The notes under the pieces are model-generated. The model was given only the letters and a program-made list of their open reading frames with translations. It made no database searches and was not told the origin of the DNA. Below are positions 8,797 to 15,529 of a stretch of 64,000 bases of DNA, piece after piece. Positions within the stretch are counted from its first letter, which is position 1. Every line of letters starts with the position of its first letter. The DNA is from JALCOL01 sp022649665 (lineage in GTDB: Bacteria; Bacillota; Bacilli; Lactobacillales; Enterococcaceae): the NCBI GenBank assembly GCA_030372335.1, contig JAUDCW010000012.1. One strand, given 5' to 3'. Made by a program: the position numbers and the translations under genes.

Positions 8797-9508
8797 TCGC
8801 CGCCTCTTTTCCGTCGGTCAGCAGCGCGATCACTTCTTCTTCAAAATCTTTGTCGTGGATCCTGGAAGCATCGACCGGCTGGAGCTTTTGATGATGCAAA
8901 AGCACGATTTCATCACACAAGTCTTGTGCCAGCTGCAAAATATGCGTCGAGAAGATGATGACGGAATCTTTCCGCAGATCAAGGATCATTTCTTTCATCT
9001 CATGCGCCGCGACGACATCGAAACTTGTCAGCGGTTCATCCAACAGCATGACCGGCGGATGGACAAGAAACGTGACAAGCATCTGGACTTTGTTTCTCAT
9101 CCCGTGTGAAAAATCTTTCAACAAGCGGTTCTGATCTTCCGGTTCGATCCCGACTTGTGTCAAATATTCTTGCGGAGTAAGCGGCGCAGTGATGCGTTCG
9201 CGGTTGATCTCAATAAAAAATTTGACGAATTCCGCTGCCGTCATGAATGCAGGCAGATGTGGCGTTGTATACACATAACCGATATCGGTATCCGGATAGT
9301 CCGGCTCCAGCACGGTCCCTTCTTGCAGCGCGATCTCGCCGGAATCGATCGACAAGTTGCGTGAAATGCAATTAAAAAGCGTCGTCTTCCCCGAACCATT
9401 CCGTCCTAAGAGACCGTAGATCTTTCCTTTTTCAAAAGTATAGCTGGCTTGATCAAAAATAACTTTCTCATCGAATTTTTTCGTCACGTCTTTGAGTACT
9501 AATTCCAT
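8786..9508 (-). CDS. ABC transporter ATPase partner of the 7138-8796 permease
   Basis: This 240-residue single-domain ATPase shows Walker A GRNGSGKTT near residue 38, the signature FSHGMRNKVQ, Walker B VMLLDEPLTSFD and the switch histidine in FSTHILQ. The ATG at 9508 has AAGGAGG 9 nt upstream; an in-frame start at 9532 would lie upstream of that site. It overlaps the permease start. The size and pairing resemble the EcsA type. The function of the exporter is undetermined. Confidence 0.83.
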   Translation of the reverse strand: MELVLKDVTKKFDEKVIFDQASYTFEKGKIYGLLGRNGSGKTTLFNCISRNLSIDSGEIALQEGTVLEPDYPDTDIGYVYTTPHLPAFMTAAEFVKFFIEINRERITAPLTPQEYLTQVGIEPEDQNRLLKDFSHGMRNKVQMLVTFLVHPPVMLLDEPLTSFDVVAAHEMKEMILDLRKDSVIIFSTHILQLAQDLCDEIVLLHHQKLQPVDASRIHDKDFEEEVIALLTDGKEAANES

Positions 9509-9632
9509 TGCGATCCGCCTCCTTTTTGGCAAAAACTTATAATTTTGTTAATAGTATATCATTTTTTCAGCATGTTTCGCGGGAGTTTCTGTATTTTTTG
9601 TATAGTTATACATTTAATAAATATAAATATAG

Positions 9633-9661
9633 TTTACTTTTTGAAAATTAAATTTTATAAT
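9633..9661 (+). promoter_or_regulatory. Promoter of the small HTH regulator gene
   Basis: TTTACT (9633-9638) and TATAAT (9656-9661) are spaced 17 nt apart in an AT-rich stretch 20 nt upstream of the start codon. The divergent ABC operon begins at 9508, so the regulator could act on it; that link is inference. Confidence 0.6.
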
Positions 9662-9680
9662 AAACACCGAGGTGATCCCA

Positions 9681-9914
9681 ATGAAAAAAGACTTCGGCGA
9701 CTCGATCGACAATACTGTTTACGAACATCGCGTCTTGAAGCGCTTGACTCAGCAAGAGCTGGCAGAGCGCGTCGGCGTTTCCAAACAAACGATCTTTGTC
9801 ATGGAAAAAGGAAACTATGTGCCGACGCTTCTTTTGGCTTTTCGGCTGGCCGATTTTTTCCAAGTCCCGCTGACCGACTTATTTCAATATCAGAAAGGAA
9901 ATGATAACTTATGA
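9681..9914 (+). CDS. Small Cro/CI-type HTH regulator
   Basis: This 77-residue protein is almost entirely a helix-turn-helix: LTQQELAERVGVSKQTIFVMEKGNYVPTLLLAFRLADFF spans about residues 18-56, followed by LFQY. It resembles the YozG-like group usually paired with a small membrane protein. The ATG at 9681 has AGGTGAT just upstream; a GTG at 9672 overlaps that site. Its stop overlaps the next ATG (ATGA), so the two products are coupled. Confidence 0.85.
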   Translation: MKKDFGDSIDNTVYEHRVLKRLTQQELAERVGVSKQTIFVMEKGNYVPTLLLAFRLADFFQVPLTDLFQYQKGNDNL

Positions 9915-10261
9915 AAATCCACTCACTCGCCGATATCCCGAACGCGTTGTTCTATCCGCTGAAAGAATGGGCACAGGCCAGTTCGCTGCACTGGAATATT
10001 TTTGTCGGGAGCGCAATGCTCCTACTCCTCGCCGCGCTTGTCGGTACGCTTTTTTTCATCCGCAAATTAGGTGCCGCTGATGAACGCACCAACGGCTATT
10101 ATAAAAATTGGGCCTTTACCGTGTTGATCGCGATTTTTGTCTGTGACACGATTTTTCCAAAGGACTATTTGATGAATCAATTTTTCGTTTATAAATATGC
10201 GATCGCTTTTCTTGCCGGGGACGTTTACATGTTTCTTCAATACCGCAAAGATTTTCAGTAA
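9911..10261 (+). CDS. Hypothetical membrane protein coupled to HTH regulator
   Basis: This 116-residue protein has three hydrophobic helices (about residues 28-50, 67-83 and 93-108) and no motif I recognise. It starts with an ATG overlapping the regulator stop. Pairs of this kind, HTH plus small integral membrane protein, recur in Firmicutes. Membrane sequestration of the regulator is one possibility, but nothing in the sequence proves it. Confidence 0.65.
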   Translation: MKIHSLADIPNALFYPLKEWAQASSLHWNIFVGSAMLLLLAALVGTLFFIRKLGAADERTNGYYKNWAFTVLIAIFVCDTIFPKDYLMNQFFVYKYAIAFLAGDVYMFLQYRKDFQ

Positions 10262-10270
10262 AAATTTTCA

Positions 10271-10299
10271 TTGACGGCGGGGCGGTTCTCTTTTATAAT
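10271..10299 (+). promoter_or_regulatory. queF promoter
   Basis: TTGACG (10271-10276) and TATAAT (10294-10299) are separated by exactly 17 nt, giving a near-consensus vegetative promoter. Transcription would begin around 10306, just ahead of the riboswitch. Confidence 0.85.
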
Positions 10300-10311
10300 G
10301 CAAGTGTTCCA

Positions 10312-10346
10312 AGAGGTAGTAGCTACCCTCTATAAAAAACTATGTG
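10312..10346 (+). ncRNA. preQ1-I riboswitch upstream of queF
   Basis: The compact class I aptamer is complete. P1 is AGAGG (10312-10316) with CCTCT (10327-10331). The loop carries TAGC, with the cytosine that pairs preQ1, and the A-rich tail ATAAAAAACTATG follows. The tail CTATGTG (10340-10346) is also complementary to CGCATAG (10373-10379) in the loop region of the following terminator, giving a simple switch. Ligand binding would lock the tail in the pseudoknot and let the terminator form. Confidence 0.9.
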
Positions 10347-10363
10347 ATGAATTTGACTGACTC

Positions 10364-10395
10364 AGCCATGTCCGCATAGCGGCATGGCTTTTTTG
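10364..10395 (+). terminator. preQ1-controlled attenuator terminator of queF
   Basis: AGCCATG...GCGGCATGGCT forms a GC-rich hairpin followed by TTTTTT. It lies between the aptamer tail and the queF ribosome binding site, as expected for transcription attenuation. Confidence 0.85.
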
Positions 10396-10419
10396 TTTCT
10401 GCTGAGTAGGAGGAAAACG

Positions 10420-10914
10420 ATGTCCAGAAAAGAAGAAAGCTTAGACGAACTGACGCTTTTGGGAAATCAAAAGATTAAATATCCGACTGATTACGCGCCG
10501 GAACTTTTGGAAGCCGTAAAAAATCTTCATCAAGAACGCGACTATTTCGTCAAGTTCAACTGTCCCGAATTTACTAGTTTGTGCCCGATCACCGGCCAGC
10601 CGGATTTTGCAACGATCTATTTATCTTATATCCCCGACGAGCGCCTCGTTGAAAGCAAATCGCTGAAGCTTTATTTATTCAGTTTTCGCAATCACGGCGA
10701 TTTCCATGAAGACTGCGTCAACATCATCATGAACGATCTGATCGAGCTTTTGCATCCCCGCTATATCGAAGTCTGGGGAAAATTTACGCCGCGCGGCGGC
10801 CTCTCGATCGATCCATGGTGCAATTGGGGACGTCCCGAGTCGAAGTTTGCCGAGATGGCAGAATATCGTCTGATGAACCACGATCTATATCCCGAAAAAG
10901 TAGACAACCGATAA
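10420..10914 (+). CDS. queF: NADPH-dependent preQ0 reductase QueF
   Basis: This 164-residue protein reduces 7-cyano-7-deazaguanine (preQ0) to preQ1 in queuosine synthesis. It has the FTSLCPITGQPDFA motif near residues 50-63, with the catalytic cysteine and aspartate, and ESKSLKLYLFSFRNHGDFHED with the NADPH motif and catalytic acid, as in the unimodular QueF of Firmicutes. The ATG at 10420 follows AGGAGG; an earlier in-frame ATG at 10384 lies inside the attenuator stem and is not used. Confidence 0.95.
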   Translation: MSRKEESLDELTLLGNQKIKYPTDYAPELLEAVKNLHQERDYFVKFNCPEFTSLCPITGQPDFATIYLSYIPDERLVESKSLKLYLFSFRNHGDFHEDCVNIIMNDLIELLHPRYIEVWGKFTPRGGLSIDPWCNWGRPESKFAEMAEYRLMNHDLYPEKVDNR

Positions 10915-10952
10915 TCGATGTTCTTAGCGACCATCGTTAAAAAACTAAGAAA
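10914..10952 (+). ncRNA. Second preQ1-I riboswitch, between queF and queC
   Basis: P1 CGATG (10916-10920) pairs with CATCG (10932-10936) around TTCTTAGCGAC, followed by the tail TTAAAAAACTAAG. This fits the preQ1-I layout with the conserved TAGC loop and AAAAAACTA tail. The tail CTAAGAA can pair with the aptamer loop TTCTTAG (10921-10927) or with TTTCTTAG (10962-10969) in the terminator loop, two nearly identical competitors. It starts directly after the queF stop codon. Confidence 0.82.
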
Positions 10953-10987
10953 GGGCGAGCCGTTTCTTAGCGGATCGTCCTTTTTTA
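10953..10987 (+). terminator. preQ1-controlled attenuator terminator of queC
   Basis: GGGCGAGCCG (10953-10962) pairs with CGGATCGTCC (10971-10980), with one wobble and one mismatch, around a loop containing TTCTTAG. TTTTTTATTT follows. The alternative hairpin CTAAGAAA/TTTCTTAG would open it. Confidence 0.8.
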
Positions 10988-11005
10988 TTTGAAAGGAACA
11001 GAAAA

Positions 11006-11674
11006 ATGAAAAAAGAAAAAGCATTGATCGTCTTCAGCGGCGGTCAAGACAGTACAACTTGCCTGTTTTGGGCGAAGAAGCGGTTTTTAGACGTTGAAGT
11101 CGTCACGTTCGATTACGGTCAACGTCATTCCCGCGAAATCGAGTGCGCAAAAAAGATCGCGGCCGAGCAAGGCGTCAAACAGCATCTTCTCAACATGGAT
11201 CTCTTGAACCAACTGGCACCGAACGCTTTGACGCGAACCACGATTCCAGTGAAAGCCGGTGAAAACGGCGAGCTGCCGAATACATTCGTTCCCGGACGCA
11301 ACTTGCTGTTTCTCTCATTTGCCGGTATTTTAGCTCGCCAGATCGGCGCCAAGCATCTCGTGACCGGTGTCAGCCAAGCCGATTTCAGCGGTTATCCGGA
11401 CTGCCGCTTCAATTTTATCCAGTCACTCAATCTTTCGCTCAATTTGGCGCTTGACGATACGCTGGTGATCGACACACCCTTGATGTGGCTCGATAAGTCG
11501 GAAGTCTGGGAAATGTCCGATGCGCTCGGCATCCTCGATTACATCCGCACCGAAACGTTGACTTGCTACAACGGCATCCCAGGTGACGGCTGCGGCGAGT
11601 GTCCCTCCTGTAAACTTCGCAAACACGGACTTGAAAAATATTTAGCCAAAAAAGCACGACAAACTAACTCATAA
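11006..11674 (+). CDS. queC: 7-cyano-7-deazaguanine synthase QueC
   Basis: This 222-residue enzyme makes preQ0 from 7-carboxy-7-deazaguanine with ATP and ammonia. The N-terminal PP-loop SGGQDSTTC (residues 11-19), YGQRHSREIE, the TGVSQADFSGYPDCR segment and the C-terminal zinc-binding CGECPSC are all present. The start ATG follows GAAAGGAACAG. It is downstream of queF and an internal riboswitch and 16 nt ahead of the transporter gene. queD and queE are not in this window. Confidence 0.95.
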   Translation: MKKEKALIVFSGGQDSTTCLFWAKKRFLDVEVVTFDYGQRHSREIECAKKIAAEQGVKQHLLNMDLLNQLAPNALTRTTIPVKAGENGELPNTFVPGRNLLFLSFAGILARQIGAKHLVTGVSQADFSGYPDCRFNFIQSLNLSLNLALDDTLVIDTPLMWLDKSEVWEMSDALGILDYIRTETLTCYNGIPGDGCGECPSCKLRKHGLEKYLAKKARQTNS

Positions 11675-11690
11675 AAAGGAGAATTTACTC

Positions 11691-12233
11691 ATGTTGCGTA
11701 TCCTCGCTTATCTCATTTCGATCGTCGGCGCCAATGTCATCACGGCGTCCATCCAACCACTGCATTTTGGGATCTTTCTCGTTCCCGCCGGTACATTTAT
11801 TGTCGGTGCGACCTTTGTACTTCGCGATCTTGTTCAAAACCGGATCGGCCGCAACAAAACTTATCTTTGCATCTTGACCGCCTTGATCCTTTCAGCCGTG
11901 ATTTCCAAAGCGCTCGGCGACACGCTCTTGATCGTCGCAGCCTCTGCCGTTTCTTTTTGTGTTTCTGAAACGACTGATACCGAGATCTACTCCCGTTTAA
12001 ATCTTTCAATGGCTTGGCGGGTCGCGATCAGCGGCTTGTTCGGCGGAACTCTCGATTCGACGATTTTCGTTTTGATCGGTCTAAGTCCTTTAGGCGCCGG
12101 GTTTTTACCCTGGTCCGCGGTCCCGGCAGCGATTATCGGTCAAATCATCGTAAAATCGATCATGCAAGTGATCGGTGCTTTTATTTTGGGACGCATTTTA
12201 GCCCGCCGCACGATCCAATCTGCGGAATCATAA
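11691..12233 (+). CDS. VUT-family queuosine precursor transporter
   Basis: This 180-residue membrane protein has about six helices and belongs to COG1738 (YhhQ/VUT family), members of which import preQ0 or related deazaguanines. PAGTFIVGATFVLRDLVQNRIGR near residues 28-50 and the later IVKSIMQVIGAFILGR are characteristic. An AAAGGAG site precedes the ATG. Its place in the preQ1-regulated operon supports a role in 7-deazaguanine uptake; which precursor it carries cannot be told. Confidence 0.85.
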   Translation: MLRILAYLISIVGANVITASIQPLHFGIFLVPAGTFIVGATFVLRDLVQNRIGRNKTYLCILTALILSAVISKALGDTLLIVAASAVSFCVSETTDTEIYSRLNLSMAWRVAISGLFGGTLDSTIFVLIGLSPLGAGFLPWSAVPAAIIGQIIVKSIMQVIGAFILGRILARRTIQSAES

Positions 12234-12272
12234 ATGTTATTTAAATTTATTTTCAAATTCCTCCATTTCAAG

Positions 12273-12301
12273 TTGCACACACATTAAAATTATTCTAAAA
12301 T
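12273..12301 (+). promoter_or_regulatory. Promoter of NADH oxidase gene
   Basis: TTGCAC (12273-12278) and TAAAAT (12296-12301) are spaced 17 nt, 48 nt upstream of the start codon. The strong ribosome binding site GGAGGG precedes the ATG. Confidence 0.6.
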
Positions 12302-12348
12302 GAGTAGAGCGTTTTCATTTCACATGAGTTGAAATTGGAGGGAGAACA

Positions 12349-13680
12349 ATGACAAAAACAGTAATCATCGGTGCCAATCATGCAGGAATCGCCGCAGCCA
12401 ATACGCTGCTCGATAATTTTTCGGATCAACAAGTCGTTATGATCGATCGCAATACGAATTTAAGCTATTTGGGGTGCGGAACAGCACTCTGGGTCGGCCG
12501 TCAGATCGATTCCTACGAAGGATTGTTTTATACGAACGAAGGCAATTTTACCGCCAAAGGGGCGCAAGTCCATATGGCAACGAGCGTTGACAGTATCGAC
12601 TTCACGAAACAAGAAGTGTATTGTCAAGCCGAGTCCGGCGAAACGTTTACTGAAAGTTATGATAAATTGATCCTTGCGACCGGTTCGGTTCCGATCTCTC
12701 CAAAAATACCGGGACGTGATTTGAAACGTATCCACTTTTTGAAACTTTTCCAAGAAGGCCAGGCAGTCGATCACGAGTTGGCCAATGAAGAAATCAAAAC
12801 TGTCGCCGTCGTCGGGGCCGGCTATATCGGTGTCGAAATCGCCGAAGCCGCTCAGCGCCGCGGAAAAAAAGTCCTGCTTTTCGATGCAGCCGACCGCAGT
12901 TTGCCGAACTACTATGATAAATGGTTTACCGACGACATGGATCAAAATTTAGCAGATCACGGAATCGAGCTCCATTACGGCGAACTTGCTAAAGAGTACA
13001 TGGGTCGCGAGAACGTCGAAGCGATCGTAACGACTAAGGGTGAATATCCCGTCGACATGGTGATCAATGCGATCGGTTTTCTGCCAAACAGTGCGCTCGG
13101 CAAAGAACATTTGGAAACTTTCAGCAACGGCGCCTATTTAGTTGACCGCCATCAAAAAACCAGCGATCCCGATGTTTATGCGATCGGCGACTGCGCAACG
13201 ATCTATTCCAATGCGCTTGAAAAAACAACCTATATCGCGCTCGCTTCTAACGCGGTGCGTTCAGGCATCATTGCCGGCTTCAATATCGGCGGCACGCCGG
13301 TCGAGTCCCCAGGTGTTCAAGGTTCGAACGGGATCTCGATCTACGGCCTCAACATGATCGCGACTGGGCTTTCCGTCGAAGCGGCTGAAAAGGCTGGGAT
13401 CGTCGTCAAGCACACAGATTATGAAGATCTTCAGCGACCGGGCTTTATGCATGAAAATGAAAAAGTCAAGATCCGCATCGTCTATGAAGCCTCTTCGCGC
13501 CGGATCGTCGGCGCTCAGCTTACTTCTCACGAAGACATCTCGATGCTGATCCACATGTTCTCGCTTGCGATCGAAGAACGAGTGACGATCGATAAATTGA
13601 AACTGCTGGACATCTTCTTCCTGCCGCATTTCAATCAACCGTATAATTACATCACGATGGCCGCTCTGCGTGCCGACTAA
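12349..13680 (+). CDS. nox: NADH oxidase, probably water-forming
   Basis: This 443-residue FAD enzyme of the Nox/Npr/CoA-disulfide reductase family has the N-terminal FAD motif VIIGANHAGIAAANT, the redox-active cysteine in LGCGTALWVG near residue 43, a NADH-binding VVGAGYIGVEIAE near residue 160 and AIGDCA near 282. The single cysteine context and the C-terminal LLDIFFLPHFNQPYNYITMAAL are those of four-electron, H2O-forming NADH oxidases of lactic acid bacteria, which regenerate NAD+ and remove oxygen. NADH peroxidase is the main alternative. Confidence 0.85.
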   Translation: MTKTVIIGANHAGIAAANTLLDNFSDQQVVMIDRNTNLSYLGCGTALWVGRQIDSYEGLFYTNEGNFTAKGAQVHMATSVDSIDFTKQEVYCQAESGETFTESYDKLILATGSVPISPKIPGRDLKRIHFLKLFQEGQAVDHELANEEIKTVAVVGAGYIGVEIAEAAQRRGKKVLLFDAADRSLPNYYDKWFTDDMDQNLADHGIELHYGELAKEYMGRENVEAIVTTKGEYPVDMVINAIGFLPNSALGKEHLETFSNGAYLVDRHQKTSDPDVYAIGDCATIYSNALEKTTYIALASNAVRSGIIAGFNIGGTPVESPGVQGSNGISIYGLNMIATGLSVEAAEKAGIVVKHTDYEDLQRPGFMHENEKVKIRIVYEASSRRIVGAQLTSHEDISMLIHMFSLAIEERVTIDKLKLLDIFFLPHFNQPYNYITMAALRAD

Positions 13681-13725
13681 AAAATCTGAAGAAGCTGCTT
13701 TTGAACTATCAAATCTTCGGAAACT
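13681..13725. repeat. Fragment of the dispersed palindromic repeat
   Basis: TGAAGAAGCTGCTTTTGAAC shares the terminal module (CCGAAGAAGCTGCTTTTG) of the full elements at 37565-37693 and 43611-43736. It sits directly downstream of the NADH oxidase gene and before a terminator hairpin. Confidence 0.6.
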
Positions 13726-13726
13726 G

Positions 13727-13755
13727 GGGCTACGACAAGATCTTTGTCGCAGCTC
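13727..13755 (+). terminator. Terminator after NADH oxidase gene
   Basis: GGGCTACGACAA pairs with TTGTCGCAGCTC, with a mismatch and a wobble, and TGTTTG follows. The T-tract is weak, so readthrough is possible. Confidence 0.55.
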
Positions 13756-13776
13756 TGTTTGCTGTGTGCAGATTCT

Positions 13777-13805
13777 TTGACTATTATACCCCCTGACGGT
13801 ATATT
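13777..13805 (+). promoter_or_regulatory. CstR-type promoter and operator
   Basis: TTGACT (13777-13782) and TATATT (13800-13805) are 17 nt apart. The palindrome TATACC-CCCTGAC-GGTATA (13785-13803) fills the spacer, resembling the ATACCCC...GGGGTAT operators of CsoR/CstR repressors. This arrangement predicts autorepression of the two genes that follow. Confidence 0.8.
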
Positions 13806-13837
13806 TAAAGAGAAATGCAGCAAACGAGGTGAGAGAA

Positions 13838-14107
13838 ATGAGCGTAGAAGCGGAAGAAAAGAAAAAAGTATTGAACCGGCTGCGGCGTGCGGAAGGCCAG
13901 CTGCGCGGCATCCAGAAAATGATCGAAGAGGAAAAAGAATGTTTCGATGTCGTCACTCAGTTAAGTGCGATCCGCTCGAGCATCGACCGAACGATGGGCT
14001 TGATCGTCGCCGATAATTTGAAGGGCTGTTTTGAAAATCCTGAGAAAGATCCTGATGAACAGCAGGAACGTCTTGAGAAAGCGATCAATATGATCATCAA
14101 AAAATAA
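13838..14107 (+). CDS. CstR-like persulfide-sensing repressor (CsoR family)
   Basis: This 89-residue all-helical protein of the CsoR family has Cys35 and Cys64. Asn60 replaces the histidine that completes the copper site of CsoR. That Cys/Cys pattern without histidine is characteristic of CstR, which senses persulfides, rather than of copper or nickel sensors. The family core NRLRRAEGQLRGIQKMIEE is at residues 13-32. The ATG at 13838 follows GAGGTGAGAGAA. It is 12 nt upstream of a DsrE-like gene, which fits a sulfur-stress role. Confidence 0.85.
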   Translation: MSVEAEEKKKVLNRLRRAEGQLRGIQKMIEEEKECFDVVTQLSAIRSSIDRTMGLIVADNLKGCFENPEKDPDEQQERLEKAINMIIKK

Positions 14108-14119
14108 GGAGTGAGCGGT

Positions 14120-14434
14120 GTGAAAGCTGTCTTCCATATCGATGAAACTGCTAAGTGGGACGAAACCACCAAAAATATTCACAACCTTTTTAAAGAAGTG
14201 CCGGAAGCCATCGTCGTAGTCTCTGTGAACGGCGGTGCGGTCAAAGGGTATTTAGCTGCGGAAAATCAGGCGTTTATCAAAGAGGACAAAGCGGTTTCCC
14301 ATGCTTGCCGCAATGCACTGCGAGCACAACATATCGCTGAAAGCCAGCTTCCGTCCAACGTGAAGGTCGTTCCTGCTGGCGTCTTAGATTTGATTGAGCT
14401 CCAAGCGTCCGGCTATGCGTATATCAAACCTTGA
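14120..14434 (+). CDS. DsrE/DsrF-like sulfur-relay family protein
   Basis: This 104-residue protein begins KAVFHIDETAKWDETTKNIHNL and resembles the COG1416 branch of the DsrE family, small proteins linked to sulfur transfer. A cysteine (SHACRNAL, near residue 60) lies at about the position of the family's sulfur-carrying cysteine. A GTG at 14120, 8 nt behind AAGGAG, is preferred to the GTG at 14111 inside that site. It is co-transcribed with the CstR-like regulator. Exact function is unknown. Confidence 0.75.
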   Translation: MKAVFHIDETAKWDETTKNIHNLFKEVPEAIVVVSVNGGAVKGYLAAENQAFIKEDKAVSHACRNALRAQHIAESQLPSNVKVVPAGVLDLIELQASGYAYIKP

Positions 14435-14462
14435 AACAGTAAATTAAATATTTTTATCGGAA

Positions 14463-14499
14463 AGAGGCTGGGACAAAAGTCATGTCCCAGCCTCTTTTT
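14463..14499 (+). terminator. Strong terminator after the DsrE-like gene
   Basis: AGAGGCTGGGACA pairs perfectly with TGTCCCAGCCTCT around a 7-nt loop, followed by TTTTT. Confidence 0.9.
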
Positions 14500-14622
14500 C
14501 CGAATAAACGGTGTTTCAAAAGCAGCTTCTTCGGATTAGGAGCCGAAAAATCTCAAAAATATAAGAAACTATTTTCGGATTTTTCTTCTTATTTCTTGAA
14601 GCTGGACACTTTTGTTTCAACC
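14500..14622 (-). repeat. Dispersed palindromic repeat (EFAR-like), full copy
   Basis: This is the reverse-oriented copy of an element of about 125 nt. It runs from the CCGAATAAACGGTGTTTCAA end through AGCAGCTTCTTCGG and the arm ATTTTCGGATTTTTCTTCTT to GAAGCTGGACACTTTTG. The two halves are mutually complementary, giving a long imperfect hairpin. It directly abuts the terminator at 14463-14499, as other copies do. Confidence 0.8.
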
Positions 14623-14669
14623 TTCTTTTTGAACACCAACTGCTCTTTAAAAAAATTATTCTTTATCGC

Positions 14670-14727
14670 TTGACAATTAGTTCGGTACAGAACTATAATC
14701 ATTTTGTAATCAGTTCGGCACCGAACT
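14670..14727 (+). promoter_or_regulatory. MarR promoter with two palindromic operators
   Basis: TTGACA (14670-14675) and TATAAT (14694-14699) are 18 nt apart. AGTTCGGTACAGAACT (14679-14694) fills the spacer, and the near-identical AGTTCGGCACCGAACT (14712-14727) lies at about +6 to +21. Two matched operators covering the promoter and start site indicate tight autorepression by the MarR protein encoded next. Confidence 0.85.
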
Positions 14728-14751
14728 AATAAAAAGAAAGAAGCGATCGAT

Positions 14752-15489
14752 ATGAGCCAACTTACTGATCAATTAATGAAACAATTGCGATTTATTGCGG
14801 AGGCCAGCAATGCCTTCCTGCATCAGAAAAAACAAAAGCTTTCGGGACAAGACCGCGTCCTTGCGATCTTGAAAGAAGAAGACGGCTTGGTCCAGAGCTA
14901 CCTCGCGGAAGTTCTTGACTTGCGGCCGAGTTCGTTAGCAGAACTTTTGAAGAAAATGGAAATAAATGATTGGATCACTCGGACCGCTGATGAAAATGAC
15001 AAACGCATCAAACGTGTCTATTTGACCGAAAACGGCAAAAATAGAGCGGCTGAACTTACTGCCTCCAAAGAAAAAGATGCCTCCGAAAGCTTTTTCTCGG
15101 GCTTGAATGAAGCCGAACAAAAAGAATTCAGCGACTTTTTGGAAAAGATCTCGGCCGGCTGGAATGCTGATTTCAAACAAAAAGCCGACCGTTTCGTTGA
15201 TCCGCTCGATCGGCTGCGCATGATGCAAGGCTTTCGCGACGAAATGATGGATGAATTCGGCGCGGATTGGCGCGACATGTCTGCCGAAGACAAAAAAGCG
15301 CTGCGCAAAGAGTTCAAAAACAAAATGAAAGATTGCGGCTTTGATTTTTCTCAAGGTTTCGGCGGCTTTGGCGGACCTTTCGCCCGCGGATTCCATCACG
15401 GACCGCATTCTTTCGGACCCGGTCCATTCGGCGGCAAACCCCATGACCCGCACAAACCGGATGACGAGGATGAATGGAAAGATTTTTAG
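14752..15489 (+). CDS. MarR-family regulator with long Gly/His/Pro-rich C-terminus
   Basis: The 245-residue protein has a winged helix at about residues 25-105 (DLRPSSLAELLKKMEINDWITR and DKRIKRVYLTENGK) and is about 100 residues longer than usual MarR proteins. The extension has a charged helical segment (about 135-200) and then a tail rich in glycine, phenylalanine, histidine and proline ending in an acidic stretch. It precedes an ABC exporter by 40 nt, so it probably represses that exporter until a toxic compound is sensed. The histidine-rich tail could bind metal; that is a guess. Confidence 0.85.
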   Translation: MSQLTDQLMKQLRFIAEASNAFLHQKKQKLSGQDRVLAILKEEDGLVQSYLAEVLDLRPSSLAELLKKMEINDWITRTADENDKRIKRVYLTENGKNRAAELTASKEKDASESFFSGLNEAEQKEFSDFLEKISAGWNADFKQKADRFVDPLDRLRMMQGFRDEMMDEFGADWRDMSAEDKKALRKEFKNKMKDCGFDFSQGFGGFGGPFARGFHHGPHSFGPGPFGGKPHDPHKPDDEDEWKDF

Positions 15490-15529
15490 CGCTGCAATTT
15501 GAAAACAGCCGCAAAGGAGAAAATGAAAA

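Noticed and set aside
10384..10419. Upstream in-frame start of QueF
   Set aside because: The codon sits inside the attenuator hairpin, while the ATG at 10420 has a perfect AGGAGG site and the normal family start.
12302..12318. cre-like GAGCGTTTTCA near the NADH oxidase start
   Set aside because: Only the right half matches the consensus; the left half fails at most fixed positions.
12260..12342. Inverted repeat around the NADH oxidase promoter (CTCCATTTCAA and TTGAAATTGGAG)
   Set aside because: The left arm is upstream of the predicted promoter, so it cannot pair in the RNA, and as a DNA operator the arms are about 60 nt apart with a bulge.
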